Assembly: GCA_002914845.1 (NCBI GenBank)
Contig: JXTC01000005.1
Coordinates: forward strand, 517,949 to 581,948
Direction of reading: 5' to 3'
Length of the DNA: 64,000 nt
DNA from: Trema orientale
Taxonomy: Eukaryota; Streptophyta; Magnoliopsida; Rosales; Cannabaceae
Each line of letters opens with the position of its first letter. The first letter of the stretch is position 1. Positions 51,340 to 61,183 of the stretch are shown here, piece by piece. The translations under genes were made by a program, and so were the position numbers. The notes under the pieces were generated by a model that worked only from the letters and a program-made list of their open reading frames with translations, ran no database searches and was not told where the DNA came from.

Positions 51340-51639
51340 CAACTAATAAGGGCTTGGAAACTGAGGTGTAAATGTTTGTACGTAGGTTTCAAAGAATGGT
51401 TAATTTTCTAAGTTATTGTTCTTTGTTTCCTTGTTATGTAAACCCCCCCAAGAAGTAAAAACAACTTTGTTGTTTTGCCTGGGGACTCTTTAGGCACTTT
51501 GATGCTGATGTTGGTCAAGTAATAAGGTGTTTGTACAATAACAATATATAACATTCTTATACAAGTTACAAATTACCGAGAAAACCAAGTTCAAATTTGT
51601 TGTCACTCATTTTCGTTTTCACTTCCAAGTTTTGTACGG
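51340..51639 (+). other. 3' UTR / downstream region of HMT
   Basis: About 300 bp after the HMT stop without a gene. Plant poly(A) signals are diffuse, so the end of the transcript cannot be fixed. HMT and the next gene are in the same direction only 0.94 kb apart. Confidence 0.4.
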
Positions 51640-52220
51640 AGGTTGGAAGAGGACGCAGGAATCACAATATAAGATAATCGTCGTTCGACTAATCACTGTC
51701 GTTTTATTCTGTTGTGGTTTAAAACTATTTGTCGTTTTCTTCTTTTGTAATTTTTTGTCGTTTTCTCAAAATCAAGATCATTCTTTGATTTTTGTTGGCT
51801 TTTAATCACTATCGTTCTTAATCGGATGTCGATTACTAATCTTGTCATACTCTCGTTTTTTAATATTGTTGTCCATCTAAATACATCGTTGTTTCTCCAA
51901 ATTTTTTTGTACTGTGTGTTTTGTCAGTGTCATCGTTTCTTGCTCATTGTAGTTTTGTGTTGTTGTCGTATGGTCGTAATCCAAAGTTATTGTCGTTTTC
52001 ATTACACATGCATGATCCTGTGTCCTTTTGAAGCCATTGTCGTTTTTCATACAATCTTGTTGGCATTGTAGTACTGTCGTTGTTCATGATAAGTGTCGTT
52101 TTCGTTGTGTAGTCGTACTCTGTTGTGTCAGCGTTGCAACCGTTGCTGTGATCTATTACGTTGTCGTTTTTTTTTTGTTGTCGTACTGAAGCTTTTCGCA
52201 GGCTCCGTCGTTTTTACAGT
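51640..52220 (+). repeat. Cluster of GTCGTTTT-type motifs upstream of the DYW PPR gene
   Basis: Within 580 bp about a dozen copies of TGTCGTTTT or near variants (TATCGTTC, CATCGTTG, CTCGTTTT) recur at irregular 20-70 base spacing. All have the same orientation and stand on a T-rich background. The cluster runs to within about 65 bp of the ATG at 52276. It may be a worn minisatellite that now serves as promoter and leader. No coding signal is present. Confidence 0.65.
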
Positions 52221-52275
52221 TAATACTTAAGATTAGTTGGGGTAGGCAGGAGGATCAGAGGCCAAGATCACAACA

Positions 52276-54807
52276 ATGGCCGCAACTCTATATCTGACTC
52301 CTCTGGTCACGGCCTCACCAAGCTCCATAACTGCCGACAGAACCAAACCAAAAACCATAGCCACGGACACTTCTCCATCTGGGTCACTGAAGAACTCTAA
52401 AACTATGGACGAACTCAAGCAATTACACTGTAGCATCACCAAAAAAGGCCTCAACCACAGACTCTCCGCCATGACCGAGCTTATTGCTGCATGTGCCGAA
52501 ATGGGCACCTCTGAAAGCTTGGATTACGCTCGAAGAGCATTCGAGCTGTTTAGCGAAGACGAAGAAACCAAGGGTACCTTATATATGTACAATTCTCTTA
52601 TCAGGGGTTACTCCGCAGCTGGGCTTGGTGATGAGGCTATTTCGGTTTTTGTTCAAATGGTAGTGATGGGAATTATGCCTGATAAGTATACGTTTCCGTT
52701 TGCGCTGAGCGGGTGCGCAAAGGTTGAGGCTTTCTCTGAGGGGATTCAGCTTCATGGGGCAGTTGTAAAGATGGGTTTGGAAGAGGATTTGTTTATTAGG
52801 AATTCCCTGATTCATTTCTATGCGGAATGTGGGGAACTAGATGATGGGCAGAAGGTGTTTGACGGAATGCCTGAGAGAAATGTTGTGTCGTGGACTAGTT
52901 TGATTTGTGGTTATGCCAGGAGGGAGTTACCGAAGGAAGCTGTTTCGTTGTTTTTTGAGATGGTGGAAGCGGGTATTAAGCCCAATTCGGTCACAATGGT
53001 ATGTGTTATATCTGCTTGTGCAAAGTTGAGTGATCGTGAATTAGGTGAGAAGATATTCGCTTATACTGGGGAGTCGGAAGTGAAACTTAATGCTTTTATG
53101 GTAAATGCGCTTGTTGATATGTACATGAAATGTGGAGCTATTGATGCTGCGAAGAAGCTTTTTGATGAATGTTCAGCCAAGAATTTGGTTCTTTGTAACA
53201 CGATGTTGTCGAATTATGTTCGTCAGGGGCTAGCTAGAAAAGCTCTTGCTATTTTTAACGAAATGCTAAGAAATGGCCCTCAACCAGATAGGGTCACATT
53301 GTTGTCTGCAATCTCAGCTTGTTCGCAGTTAGGTGATAGTCTCTCTGGAAGGGGGTGCCACAGTTATGCTTTACGGAACGGACTAGAAGGTTTGGAAAAT
53401 TTTTCTAATGCCATGATTGACATGTACATGGGGTGTGGCAAACAAGAGATGGCCTGTAAAATATTCAATTGTATGCCGAACAGGACAGTAGTGTCATGGA
53501 ACTCGTTGATTGCTGGTTTTATAAAAAATGGTGATGTGGAATCAGCTTGGAGGATATTCAATGAGATGCCCGAGAGTGATCTCGTCTCTTGGAACACCAT
53601 TATTGGTGCTCTTGTAGAAGAGAGTAGGTTTGAGGAAGCAGTTGAACTATTTCGTGCAATGCAGACCAAGGGAATCAAAGCAGATAGGGTGACCATGGTG
53701 GGGGTGGCATCTGCATGCGGTTATCTTGGAGCTATTGATCTTGCTAAATGGATCCATACTTACATCCAAAAACATGAAATCCACTGTGATTTGCGGCTGG
53801 GGACAGCTTTAGTAGACATGTTTGCTAGGTGTGGTGATCTTCAGAGTGCAATGCAAGTCTTCAACAACATGCCAAGAAGAGATGTTTCTGCTTGGACCGC
53901 AGCCATTGGGGCAATGGCAATGGATGGAAACGGGGAAAAGTCTATGGAGCTTTTCAACGAGATGCTTAGACAAGGGGTGAAACCTGATGGAGTAGTCTTT
54001 GTGGCACTACTGACAGCATGCAGTCATGGCGGATACGTGGAGCAAGGCCAGAAACTTTTCAAGTCAATGGAAGAACTCCATGGAATCTCTCCAGAGATTG
54101 TTCATTACGGCTGCATGGTTGATCTGCTAGGTAGAGCTGGGCTGCTAAAGGAAGCTAGTGATCTGATAAAGAGCATGCCAATGGAGCCAAATGATGTAAT
54201 TTGGGGGTCTTTTTTGGCAGCTTGTCGAACCCATAGAAACATCGAAATGGCGTCTTTTGCAGCTGAAAGAGTAAATGAGTTAGCTTCTGAGAAGAGTGGG
54301 ATTCATGTACTTCTATCAAACATATATGCATCCGCTGGGAAATGGACTGATGTGGCAAAAGTGAGGTTGCATTTGAAGGAGAAAGGGATCAACAAAGTTC
54401 CTGGAACAAGCCTATTAGAGGTTAATGGAACTATTCATGAGTTCATCTCTAGTGATGATAGTCACCCAGAAAATGGTCAAATTTCTCATATGCTGCAAGA
54501 AATAAACTGCAGGCTTAGAGATGTTGGCCATGAGCCTGATTTGGCCAATGTCCTGCTTAATGTGGATGAGCATGAGAAGGAGTATTTCCTCAGCCGACAC
54601 AGTGAGAAGCTGGCTATTGCTTTCGGGCTTATCAGCACAGCTCAAGGAATGCCGATTCGTGTAGTTAAGAACCTCCGGATATGCTCTGATTGCCATTCAT
54701 TTGCCAAACTAGTTTCACAAATATATGACCGGGAAATAGTTATTCGAGATAACCACAGGTTCCACTTTTTCAGACGGGGGCTCTGCTCTTGTGGTGATTA
54801 CTGGTAA
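52276..54807 (+). CDS. YS1: DYW-class PPR protein (organelle RNA editing factor), YS1-like
   Basis: A single intronless frame of 843 residues, as usual for PLS-class PPR genes. The N-terminus is rich in S/T/A with few acidic residues, fitting an organelle transit peptide. PLS pentatricopeptide repeats run from about 100 to 640 (e.g. YMYNSLIRGYSAAGLGDEAI, NVVSWTSLICGYARRELPKE). E/E+ domains follow, then a DYW deaminase domain ending CSCGDYW. The zinc-site residues are present: H775 and E777 in RHSEKLAIAF, C803 and C806 in CSDC. DYW proteins bind organelle transcripts and convert C to U. Extensive similarity to Arabidopsis At3g22690 (YS1, chloroplast rpoB editing, from memory) and its genomic position support orthology. 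Confidence 0.93.
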   Translation: MAATLYLTPLVTASPSSITADRTKPKTIATDTSPSGSLKNSKTMDELKQLHCSITKKGLNHRLSAMTELIAACAEMGTSESLDYARRAFELFSEDEETKGTLYMYNSLIRGYSAAGLGDEAISVFVQMVVMGIMPDKYTFPFALSGCAKVEAFSEGIQLHGAVVKMGLEEDLFIRNSLIHFYAECGELDDGQKVFDGMPERNVVSWTSLICGYARRELPKEAVSLFFEMVEAGIKPNSVTMVCVISACAKLSDRELGEKIFAYTGESEVKLNAFMVNALVDMYMKCGAIDAAKKLFDECSAKNLVLCNTMLSNYVRQGLARKALAIFNEMLRNGPQPDRVTLLSAISACSQLGDSLSGRGCHSYALRNGLEGLENFSNAMIDMYMGCGKQEMACKIFNCMPNRTVVSWNSLIAGFIKNGDVESAWRIFNEMPESDLVSWNTIIGALVEESRFEEAVELFRAMQTKGIKADRVTMVGVASACGYLGAIDLAKWIHTYIQKHEIHCDLRLGTALVDMFARCGDLQSAMQVFNNMPRRDVSAWTAAIGAMAMDGNGEKSMELFNEMLRQGVKPDGVVFVALLTACSHGGYVEQGQKLFKSMEELHGISPEIVHYGCMVDLLGRAGLLKEASDLIKSMPMEPNDVIWGSFLAACRTHRNIEMASFAAERVNELASEKSGIHVLLSNIYASAGKWTDVAKVRLHLKEKGINKVPGTSLLEVNGTIHEFISSDDSHPENGQISHMLQEINCRLRDVGHEPDLANVLLNVDEHEKEYFLSRHSEKLAIAFGLISTAQGMPIRVVKNLRICSDCHSFAKLVSQIYDREIVIRDNHRFHFFRRGLCSCGDYW

Positions 54808-55424
54808 TAGAAGTTTTCTTCCTCCAAAAAAAGAAGAAATATCTCTACTTCTCAATATTAATTTCCAGAGGGAAAAGCAGAGGAATAGATTGCCTAGTGG
54901 TTAAGTTTTGGGTTAGTTTAGCACATAAACCATTTGTTGGGCTCAGACAGCATATGACCTAAACATTTCTGATTACAGGAAATGACATTCTTATGATCAC
55001 TTTTTCCTCTCCCTTCTTCGGTTCTTCCATTTTTTCCCAACCATTCCAATTAGATGATAGTTGTTTATTTCCAGTTATGCACAAAGTACACCACAATCTC
55101 GTTCATCCATCCATGGAAATTTTAATGACATTGACAAATCAATGACACGAGTGCTGATAAAGCTTCCATTCTTTGGAAGTCTTATGCTACGATCAAATAA
55201 CTCATTTTGTTTTCTTTTCCTTTTGCTCCGTGATTAAAATAAGTAGAGTCGTTGAAGTAAAATGTACGCTAAAGAAAAGAGAAGAGGATGGCCAAAGGAG
55301 TACTTTATTTATTTCATCCCAAACTTCATCAAACAGTTTACGACCCAATATGTAAATTAAGGACAAAACTTAGAACAACATTTACGAAGATCAGCGGCCA
55401 GTTAAAACTAAAATTAACAACTTT
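54808..55424. other. Convergent 3' flanks of the DYW PPR and RDM1 genes
   Basis: About 600 bp between two convergent stop codons. It presumably holds both 3' UTRs. The short frames at 55173-55355 and 55288-55497 show no conserved motif. Confidence 0.5.
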
Positions 55425-56692
55425 TCACAACTGCGGGAAAATAGAATCAACAAATGCATGGTGCATTGGATCGGATTCCCAGAGCTTAGCTACATGATAA
55501 TGAGACGCTGTTCGCCTGTGAACTTCCTCAAGGAGCCAGATTGTGGCTTCGGCTTTACAAGGATGAATTATGGTATCTAAGGGCTTATCTTCGTCCTCAC
55601 TGTCAATCCTCAATCGATCCCACTGCTTTAACTGAACATTCGTGAGGAAATGTAGAGGTTGCCCATATAGCTGCTTGATGGAATTTCCTAACCCCATCCA
55701 TGTGGTAAATGGAATAACAGAGCCTCGGTGAGTTGGAATTGGAATTTGCTTCATGTATTCCTGATACATCTCAGCCCTTTTGATCAATGAACCAGCTGCA
55801 GAAGAATGTATATGCTTAGAAAAAGGAAGGACTCCATTTACAGAGATGAACCCATCAGGGAAACCAGAGGCATTAGTGATTGTATTAACTGTAACTAGCA
55901 TTCAAAGTCTGCAAAAGAACTAGCAAAAAGGCCACACAACAAAAATCATGGCTTCTGTATTTTCCTTGTGTAAGCCACTATAAAAAATGATTCTCCATTG
56001 ACCGAGATAAATCATCAGGGAAACCAAAGGCATAGCTAAAGCTTTGACGAAGTTTCGTGATTGCAATAACTGTAACTAGCATTCATAGTCAGCTAAAGAA
56101 CTAGCAAAAAGCCAAACAATAACATTCATGGCCTCTGTATTTTCCTTCTGGAGACTTGCTACTATAAAAATTATTCTCCCTTAACAGAGATGAACCCATA
56201 AGGGTAACACAGGGCATAACTAATAACTTCGCAAAGTTTAGTAAATGTGTTAACCATAACTACCATTCAAAATCAGCTAAAGAACTAGAAAAGGTCAATC
56301 AACCACATTCATGGCTTCTGCATTTTCATTTTAGAGACTTGCCATTATAAAAAATGATTCTCCTAGATAGTGAACCACAGAATACGCATATTAAAAAAAA
56401 AAAAAAAAAAGTCAGAGATGCAAAGAAACATAACATGCATATTAGACTCTATACAGTTTTTTCTAGACCGTCTTCTCCATATTGTAAGAATAAAACTGTT
56501 CCCTGAAATCTGTAAAACAAGGTTCACACTCTCAAAACTGTAAGTACCTTCAGATGTTGTTATTTCTTTGGGTGCAGGAGCTTGAAAAGTACTAATATCT
56601 ATCTCCGAGTCTGAAGAGGAAGAAGACTCATCCGAAGATATAACATCAACATCAACATCAAGCTGGTCACTCCATGGAATTGGCCTCTTCAT
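55425..56692 (-). CDS. RDM1: RDM1, RNA-directed DNA methylation protein
   Basis: Two coding exons on the minus strand, 56692-56548 and 55795-55425, joined in phase (GAA G/CT GGT) to give 171 residues; Arabidopsis RDM1 has 163. The N-terminus is acidic and serine-rich ([15 protein letters not shown]). The conserved core starts at [20 protein letters not shown] and continues with [45 protein letters not shown] and [11 protein letters not shown]1 is the small plant-specific subunit of the DDR complex (DRD1, DMS3, RDM1), which recruits RNA polymerase V in small-RNA-directed DNA methylation, and it is reported to bind methylated single-stranded DNA. A leader intron is likely (donor near 57190, acceptor near 56717). 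The 752-bp coding intron carries a tandem triplication. The gene is divergent from the PPR gene at 58102. Confidence 0.95.
55829..56360. repeat. Tandem triplication within the RDM1 intron
   Basis: Three imperfect copies of a 165-190-bp unit lie head to tail: about 55829-55991, 55992-56175 and 56176-56360. Each contains GAGATGAACCCATCAGGG (or a variant), TAACTGTAACTAGCATTCA, AAAGAACTAGCAAAAAG, TCATGGCTTCTGTATTTTCC and ATAAAAAATGATTCTCC. The first copy begins 34 bp inside the intron from the exon 2 acceptor, so the array occupies most of the coding intron. The copies are clearly diverged. Confidence 0.88.
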
Positions 56693-57439
56693 GGTGTACA
56701 AATAAAGATAGTAAAGCTGAGAAAAATATCTGACTTCTTTAGCACCCACATCAACAAAACCATGGAAATACTGGACAAAGAAAAACAACGATGAACAAAG
56801 ATGCTTTAATGGAATATATTCTGTGAAAAAATCAATCAAACTGGTTCCATTCTCTAAATTAAATGGAAAATTTCAAATAACCCATTTGCCTAAATAGACT
56901 GCATGTAAGCTTAAACCACTCATACTAACAGCATACTAATCCTTACTCTTACACCTTTAATGCTTATTTTACTCCAAAATGCTTTTCTCCAATTCTTTCT
57001 TCGTTCTTGCTAAAAAATTTGAAAAAATCAAAAATTGGGTAATATACAATAAGAAATTAAAGAACATAAAATGTCGAACGAAATGGGTCTTAAGTTCAAG
57101 CTCTTGGGTACAATTATGCCATAATAATAATGGGTGAAAATGGAGATAGAAGAAATTGGTAGAGCAAAAACGAAGAACCCAAATCGTACCTGAAAACAGT
57201 TGAAGTTCTGAACCAAGAATTTGGAATTTTGTTGAAGTGGGAGGTGACTTCTTCTCCTACAACTCCATGAAAACCAGTATCGAAATTCTCAGATTACGAG
57301 GGATTTTTCTCAGTTTTAATTTATAGGGGGTATGTGAGCAAAATGGAGAGAAGAAAGGGTTCTATATAGAAAAATATGTACCATTGGATTGTGAGTAAAT
57401 GACCAACAAACCAACGGTCAAGATAGATTATAACCAACA
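56693..57439 (-). other. RDM1 5' leader and promoter
   Basis: A likely leader intron runs from a donor CAG/GTACGATT (57189) to an acceptor TTTTTCTCAG/CTTTAC (exon from 56716), leaving an upstream leader exon at about 57190-57280. The region beyond is A/T-rich with no other feature before the MULE MITE at 57449. Confidence 0.45.
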
Positions 57440-57448
57440 AAATCTAAA

Positions 57449-58039
57449 GGGTTAATGGCAAAGATGGTCCCTGAACTAACCATCCGATGTACGGTAATTT
57501 GATCCTCAAAATTTTAATTATATCAATTAAATTTTTAAAATTTTTAATTTATAGCAATTTGATAAATTATCTAAATTGTAAAATATTGTTAAATTTTTTA
57601 TCGAAACAAGCGTGAGGAATACAAATGGTCTAAAAGTATATTTGAAAGATAATTTAAGAATTTCAATCATAAAAATAAAGAGTAACACTAGAGATACCAA
57701 TAATTTACACTAAAAATTTACACCTAATCATTAAATTTTGAATGGTGTGGTTTCACTCATAGATAAAATAGTAGTTTAATTGGATGTCATATCATTAATA
57801 TAATTTTTTGGTGTCCCAATCATTATTTAAAAATAAATAATCACAAATTTTATCTAAATTTATAGCTCTAAGAATCCTGAAAAAATGTAAATAATAAATC
57901 TTGCTTCAGCTAATAATCTATTAAATATATACTTTTGTCTGTTTTTGGTCAAAAATTTAACAACAATTGTTTGTTTCAACGACTTAATTGCCACAGTTGA
58001 AATTGAGGATAGTTCAGAGACCATTTGTGCCATAAACCC
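57449..58039. mobile_element. MULE-like MITE in the RDM1/PPR divergent promoter region
   Basis: The left end GGGTTAATGGCAAAGATGGT and the reverse complement of the right end GGGTTTATGGCACAAATGGT are inverted repeats that continue into CCCTGAACT or CTCTGAACT. Flanks aaatctaaa (57440-57448) and aaacctaaa (58040-58048) match at 8 of 9 bases, a Mutator-type duplication. The 591-bp element has no transposase. An inner AT-rich block at about 57678-57830 may be a second small insertion. Confidence 0.85.
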
Positions 58040-58101
58040 AAACCTAAAATTGGCACGCTGGTCTTTCTTTTCTTATACTCGTACTCTGATTTCAGAGGGC
58101 A

Positions 58102-59772
58102 TTGCGACTAGCCGTTCCACGAACAAATATGATCTCAAGATTGCAGCAAACAGCTCGGCTCTTCTCCATTCCAAAAAACAATTCCAATGCTTCGCGTTAC
58201 CTCTTATTGGACTCGCTACGCACCAAGTCGACGGACTCAACCCAACTCACTGAGTCACCTGAGCTTCCGAGTTGGGTCAGATTCGTTCCCCCAACTGCAA
58301 CTGCTGATGCTGAAGAAGATGATGACTTTGTTATTCCTTCTCTCGCTAGCTGGGTCGACACTCGAAGGCTTGTTCAACCCCATAAGCAAGTTCAACAATT
58401 TCTCAGCGAGGCTACTGAATCAGAAGTCGATAAGTTGAGTAAAATTCTCAAAGTCAGGTACTCTTCGCATATAGAAGTAGCTCAAGCTCTTAATGGGTGT
58501 GGTCTAAGTTTATCAGATAGTACGGTAGAGCAGATTTTAAAGAGATTTCGCAATGTTTGGGTCCCGGCTTTCGGTTTTTTCATTTGGGCAAAAGATCAAA
58601 CAGGTTATAGCCATTCTCCAGAATCGTATAACTTCATGGTTGATATCTTGGGAAAATCCGAGAAGTTCCAGCTTTTGTGGGAATTGATTGAGGAGATGAA
58701 ACATTTGGATGGGTACATTTCGTTGGCCACAATGACGAAGGTGATTCGGAGACTTGCAAGAGCTCGGTTGTATGGGGAAGCCATTGATGTTTTTAGGGGA
58801 ATTGAGAAGTTTGGCTTGAGCAAGGACATCTCGGGATTGAACATTCTTATGGATTCATTGGTTAAGGAGAACAGTGTTGAGCATGCCCATGAAGTTTTTT
58901 TGGAGTATAAGGAATCAATACCTGTGAATACTCAAAGTTTCAACATCTTGATACATGGGTGGTGCAAAGCTAGGAAGTTAGACACTGCTAGGACGACTTT
59001 GGAGGATATGGAGAAACATGGGTTTCAGCCCAATGCGTTGTCTTATACTAGTCTCATCGAATGTTATTGCCGTGACAAGGATTTTCGAAAAGTCGACGCC
59101 GTTCTCGACGAAATGAAAGTAAAAGGTTGTTCCCCAACTGTTGTCACGTACACCATTTTAATGCATGCTTTAGGGAAGGCAAAACAGATAAATGAAGCTT
59201 TGGAGGTTTATGAGAAAATGAAGGAGAATGGTTGTGTTCCTGATACTCCTTTCTATAACTCTTTGATTTTCATTCTTGGCAAAGCGGGAAGGTTAAAAGA
59301 TGCCCACGATTTGTTCGATGATATGCCAAAGCAAGGAGCTACTCCGAATGTGGAAACATACAATACGTTGATTTCTTCTTTTTGTGACCATTCGCAAGAG
59401 GAGAATGCTCTGAAATTGCTTAAGAAAATGGAAGAAGATTCTTGCAAACCAGACCTCCAGACTTATGTTCCCTTGTTGAAGATGTGCTGCAAGAAGAAGA
59501 GGATGAAGGTGCTTTACTTTCTGCTAAACCATATGTTTATCAACGATTTAAGTATGGAAGTTGCTATGTATACTCTTCTGATTAATGGGCTTTGCAAGAG
59601 TGGGAAAGTTGAACATGCTTGCTCTTTCTTTGAGGAATTGGTTTTGAAGGAAATGGTTCCCCAGGACAGCACATATGAGAGGTTGAAGAAGAAACTTGAG
59701 GACAAGAATATGGTAGAAGCAAAGGAAAATATTGAGAAGTTGATGTTAAAGGCGAAGGAGAGAATTTCTTAA
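58102..59772 (+). CDS. P-class PPR protein, probably mitochondrial (At3g22670-like)
   Basis: An intronless frame of 556 residues. An in-frame ATG at 58129 (MISRLQQTARLFSIPKNNSN) gives a 547-residue product with an arginine-rich amphipathic start typical of a mitochondrial presequence, and may be the true start. P-type 35-residue repeats run from about 180 to 540 (e.g. NTQSFNILIHGWCKARKLDT, SPTVVTYTILMHALGKAKQI, TPNVETYNTLISSFCDHSQE). No E or DYW domain is present, so a role in RNA stability, splicing or translation is likelier than editing. The coding start is only 54-81 bp from the MULE MITE target duplication, so the promoter or leader must involve that element. Assignment rests on similarity and synteny. 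Confidence 0.92.
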   Translation: MRLAVPRTNMISRLQQTARLFSIPKNNSNASRYLLLDSLRTKSTDSTQLTESPELPSWVRFVPPTATADAEEDDDFVIPSLASWVDTRRLVQPHKQVQQFLSEATESEVDKLSKILKVRYSSHIEVAQALNGCGLSLSDSTVEQILKRFRNVWVPAFGFFIWAKDQTGYSHSPESYNFMVDILGKSEKFQLLWELIEEMKHLDGYISLATMTKVIRRLARARLYGEAIDVFRGIEKFGLSKDISGLNILMDSLVKENSVEHAHEVFLEYKESIPVNTQSFNILIHGWCKARKLDTARTTLEDMEKHGFQPNALSYTSLIECYCRDKDFRKVDAVLDEMKVKGCSPTVVTYTILMHALGKAKQINEALEVYEKMKENGCVPDTPFYNSLIFILGKAGRLKDAHDLFDDMPKQGATPNVETYNTLISSFCDHSQEENALKLLKKMEEDSCKPDLQTYVPLLKMCCKKKRMKVLYFLLNHMFINDLSMEVAMYTLLINGLCKSGKVEHACSFFEELVLKEMVPQDSTYERLKKKLEDKNMVEAKENIEKLMLKAKERIS

Positions 59773-60340
59773 TTAGTTTATTAAGAGTGATGACACACAG
59801 TGTAGTGCTATGGCATGAGCCTTGAGGTGTCTTTTGGGCTCCTAATACACAGTTGCATGTTAAATCAGAACAGGGTTTCTTTGTTTTAGTGTAAGCTATT
59901 CTAGTCTTAGGACCAACAAGACAAGTTGACAACTTTACAATTCTTAGAATTGAGGAAATGTTAGCACTTTACAGAATTTTTTTTAATGCTTTGGTTTGTT
60001 TGAATCATTTGTCCGACCGGCTCGGCACGAGTTTCCATACATTGTAATGAAAAGAAGCAACACCCTAGGGTTGGCTTGAGTGGCGGACTCTTTTTTTTTC
60101 CCCAAAAGTGACTACTACCAAGTAGGCGAGGAATCCAGTGCCTGAAACAATCTAACTGATCATTTTGGTATTATTTGACTTTTTCTATTGTTCTCTAAAC
60201 AGAAAGCTTAACAAGATTGGAGAACATATGATTGATAGAATCATAGCCATGATATGTGACAAATTAAACTTTTTGCTATTAAAAATTTCGAAGAAAACAG
60301 AATTTTGAGGTGAAAATACGTCAGATGGACACAAATTTCA
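59773..60340. other. PPR 3' flank and spacer before its duplicate
   Basis: The first part probably holds the PPR 3' UTR, including GTGCTATGGCATGAGCC, which is repeated after the duplicate at about 61149. No gene is seen in the rest. Confidence 0.5.
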
Positions 60341-61183
60341 ATGCATGCTGCTGTCATGTACAGCATTTTAATGCATGCTTTAGGGAAGGCGAAACAGACA
60401 AATGAAGCATTGAAGGTTTATGAGAAAATGGTGGAGCATGGTTGTGTCCCTGATACTTCTTTCTGTAACTCTTCGATTTTCAAACTTGGCAAAGCTGGAA
60501 GGTCAAAAGACGCCCACGATTTGTTTAACGATATGCCAAAGCAAGGAGCTACCGAATGTTAGAACGTATCATACCTTGATTTCTTGACCATTCAAAAGAG
60601 GAGAACACTCTCAAATTGCTCAAGAAAAATGGAAGGAAGATTCTTGCAAACCAGACCTCAAGACTCATATATGTTCCCTTGTTGAAGATGAGCTGCAATA
60701 AGAAGAGGATGAAGGTGCGTTACTTTCTACTAAACCATTTATTTAACAGCAATAATATTTACTAATCCATAACAGAGAGGAAATGAAAATGTTTTTCATT
60801 TTCACGTGTTTACATATCAATTAGATACACATGAAAGGGATTTCTAGCCTTCCCAGTACATTGTTTCTTATTCCCCTTAAGTACTTAGTAAATGTGGCCA
60901 AGTACTGAAGTTGCCATATATACTCTTCCGATTAAAGGCCTCTGCAAAGGTTAGAAAGTTGAACACGCTTGCTCTTTCCTTGACGAAATGGTTTCTTAGG
61001 ACAGCACATATAAGAGGTTATTGAAGGATATATGGTAGAAGCATAGGTAAACATTTGAAAAGTTGATGTTTAAGACAGAGGGGATAATTTCTTAGTTAGT
61101 CTAGTTATTCAGAATTATTCTGGCATATAGAAGAACTGGTAAGGATATGGCATGAGCCACGAGGTTTCTTTGGGCTCCTAGTG
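60341..61183 (+). pseudogene. Degenerate partial duplicate of the adjacent PPR gene
   Basis: The readable part at 60341-60562 gives ILMHALGKAKQTNEALKVYE and GKAGRSKDAHDLFNDMPKQG, nearly identical to residues around 350-415 of the intact neighbour. Matches continue in shifting frames through LLKMSCNKKRMK, the end of the coding region (SLCK-VEHACSF) and the 3' UTR (TGGCATGAGCC, TTTGGGCTCCTA). Frameshifts and stops occur after 60562, and about 160 bp of unrelated sequence interrupts it at about 60745-60905. The 5' half is absent. This is a tandem segmental copy, not a retrocopy, because flanking DNA is included and no poly(A) is seen. Confidence 0.88.

Noticed and set aside
56363-56839. 158-codon frame starting MIDFFTEYIP upstream of RDM1
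   Set aside because: Only its middle part, from the ATG at 56692 to 56548, is RDM1 exon 1; the rest reads through likely leader and intron.
60072-60150. TTGGCTTGAGTGGCGGACTC followed by a T run, possible SINE fragment
   Set aside because: The box A match has an extra base and no box B or duplication is visible.
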